Positions 43,272-44,002 of a DNA stretch of 44,002 nucleotides are shown here, piece by piece. Origin of the DNA: Bacteroidota bacterium (GTDB lineage Bacteria > Bacteroidota > Bacteroidia > Bacteroidales > Prolixibacteraceae); NCBI GenBank assembly GCA_023412195.1, contig JAEYNZ010000064.1, positions 1 to 44,002 of the forward strand, given 5' to 3'. The position numbers and the translations under genes are program-made. The notes under the pieces are model-generated. The model worked only from the letters and a program-made list of their open reading frames with translations, did no database searches and was not told the origin of the DNA. Within the stretch, counting starts at the first letter, position 1; each line of letters opens with the position of its first letter.

Positions 43272-43607
43272 ATGGCTGTATTGAAATTTGATGAGGTGCC
43301 TTACGAAAAAGTGAAGGAAGGGCTTCAGAGGAAAATTATCCACACTGAGCACCTGATGTGTGTACTGATAGATTTTACAAACGGACCCTGGGATGAACCC
43401 GAACCGCCCCATTCTCATCCGCATGAGCAAACTTCATATGTTGCCGAAGGAGAAATCATTTTCTATTGCGAGGATGAACCCGATCAGCATCTGAAACCGG
43501 GTGATATGTATGCAATACCACCAAATAAAAAGCATACGGTGAAACTGCTTACAAAAAACGTCAGGCTTATCGACAGTTTTACTCCTCTGAGGGAAGATTT
43601 TCTATAG
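43272..43607 (+). CDS. Cupin-domain protein
   Basis: 111-residue single-domain cupin. The metal-site motif 'PPHSHPHEQTSYVAEGEI' gives H47, H49 and E52 or nearby, and 'YAIPPNKKHTVKLL' supplies H88. 'GDMYAIPPN' is the second cupin box. It has no signal peptide, so it is cytoplasmic. Small cupins of this type are sugar isomerases, dioxygenase-like enzymes or ligand sensors, and the specific role cannot be told. It is divergent from the barrel gene (117 bp apart). Confidence 0.85.
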   Translation: MAVLKFDEVPYEKVKEGLQRKIIHTEHLMCVLIDFTNGPWDEPEPPHSHPHEQTSYVAEGEIIFYCEDEPDQHLKPGDMYAIPPNKKHTVKLLTKNVRLIDSFTPLREDFL

Positions 43608-44002
43608 GATAAGAAAAATATAAAAGAACCAGCATGTAAGATTCTGAAGGAATGTGCAGTAACCTGAAAAATTTTCTAAATAATTCAGTGAAAATTAATT
43701 TTATCCGGTATCATGATTGAAACATTGAAATTTAAGATCTCTTACTTCGTATGGGATGACAATGAATTAGTTATGTATTTGGGAGGGGTAGGGGAAAACA
43801 CTGTCAATGGTAGTTGTGACCCCAAATAAAAATGGGGCACAATGCTGATATGACAGGGAATGAAGATTATATTATAAATCACTGTTAACCGACTAAAGTC
43901 GGGATTATTAAATTTTATTATCTGTAGAGCCCAATTTATGGGCAATTCATTTAGCCATTAATTTTTAGACCCCCTCTATTTTCAAATCCATTTTAATTGA
44001 AG
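43608..44002. other. Non-coding tail with hairpins and dispersed repeat
   Basis: 395 bp without a convincing gene. It contains repeat copy B (43736-43786) and three hairpins: TTGTGACCCCA/TGGGGCACAA (43814-43842), CCGACT/AGTCGG (43889-43902) and GCCCA/TGGGC (43929-43943). The minus-strand open frame at 43742-43945 has no family-like sequence and spans these repeats. Confidence 0.6.
43736..43786 (+). repeat. Dispersed non-coding element, copy B
   Basis: Shares an almost identical core with the reverse complement of 2271-2322 (GATGACAATGA, then TTAGTTATGTATTTGGGAGG, with one A/G difference between the two blocks). The first 15 bases are more diverged. It lies after the cupin gene. Confidence 0.7.

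Noticed and set aside
43742..43945. 67-residue minus-strand frame near the window end
   Set aside because: It overlaps the repeat copy and hairpins, with no signal peptide or family match.
1..44002. tRNA, rRNA or known riboswitch genes
   Set aside because: None was recognised by eye on either strand; a covariance-model scan would be needed to exclude small RNAs.

Overview
The window is chromosomal DNA from a member of the Bacteroidota, most likely an anaerobic, fermentative Bacteroidales/Marinilabiliales-type organism. The main evidence is a giant secreted protein with a type IX secretion (T9SS) type-B C-terminal signal next to PorP/SprF and OmpA partners. Supporting evidence is a DUF4251 protein, a fused E1 alpha-beta 2-oxoacid dehydrogenase, a TonB-dependent receptor with a carboxypeptidase-D-like N-terminal domain, and the near absence of Shine-Dalgarno sequences. 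One convincing promoter has a TAnnTTTG -7 element. An NADH-linked trimeric [FeFe] hydrogenase points to fermentation. No rRNA, tRNA or CRISPR array was recognised.

Layout. 1-630 (-): the start of an insertion sequence cut by the window edge; its transposase is split into two frames at a run of nine A. 699-10501 (-): gnd, pdxB and a sugar-acid operon (lacI-type regulator, SDR, Tat-type Gfo/Idh oxidoreductase, PfkB kinase, LarA-like nickel racemase/epimerase, second Gfo/Idh). 10654-11463 (-): a stand-alone E2 acyltransferase core. 11844-21353 (+): a T9SS type-B module of a 2244-residue repeat protein, a PorP/SprF protein and an OmpA-family lipid/peptidoglycan anchor. 21412-24544 (-): fused E1 dehydrogenase and DUF4251 protein. 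24657-26338 (+): nfo and a D-amino-acid transaminase, with start and stop overlapping. 26335-30577 (-): transketolase, serA and an exported EEP-family hydrolase. 30922-34397 (-): hydCBA hydrogenase. 34742-35137 (+): small secreted protein. 35144-36790 (-): PafA-like phosphatase whose active site looks dismantled. 36906-39210 (+): exported creatininase-family protein and rimO. 39214-43154 (-): TPR protein, TonB-dependent receptor and an outer-membrane barrel. 43272-43607 (+): cupin. 43608-44002: a non-coding tail rich in hairpins and dispersed repeat.

How the genes fit together. The lacI-to-gfo2 operon looks like one catabolic unit that epimerises, oxidises or reduces, and phosphorylates a sugar acid. 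Its promoter carries a palindrome placed over the -33 region, fitting autorepression. The adhesin/PorP/OmpA trio is a self-contained surface-display unit that needs the T9SS core from elsewhere in the genome. The hydrogenase would dispose of NADH electrons as H2.

Most worth a second look: the degenerate PafA-like protein, the lacI gene whose DNA-binding domain has no in-frame canonical start, the exact 321-bp and 330-bp repeat periods in the giant protein, the Cys-to-Ser change in the hydrogenase L1 motif, the LarA-centred operon, and a dispersed element found at both ends of the window.
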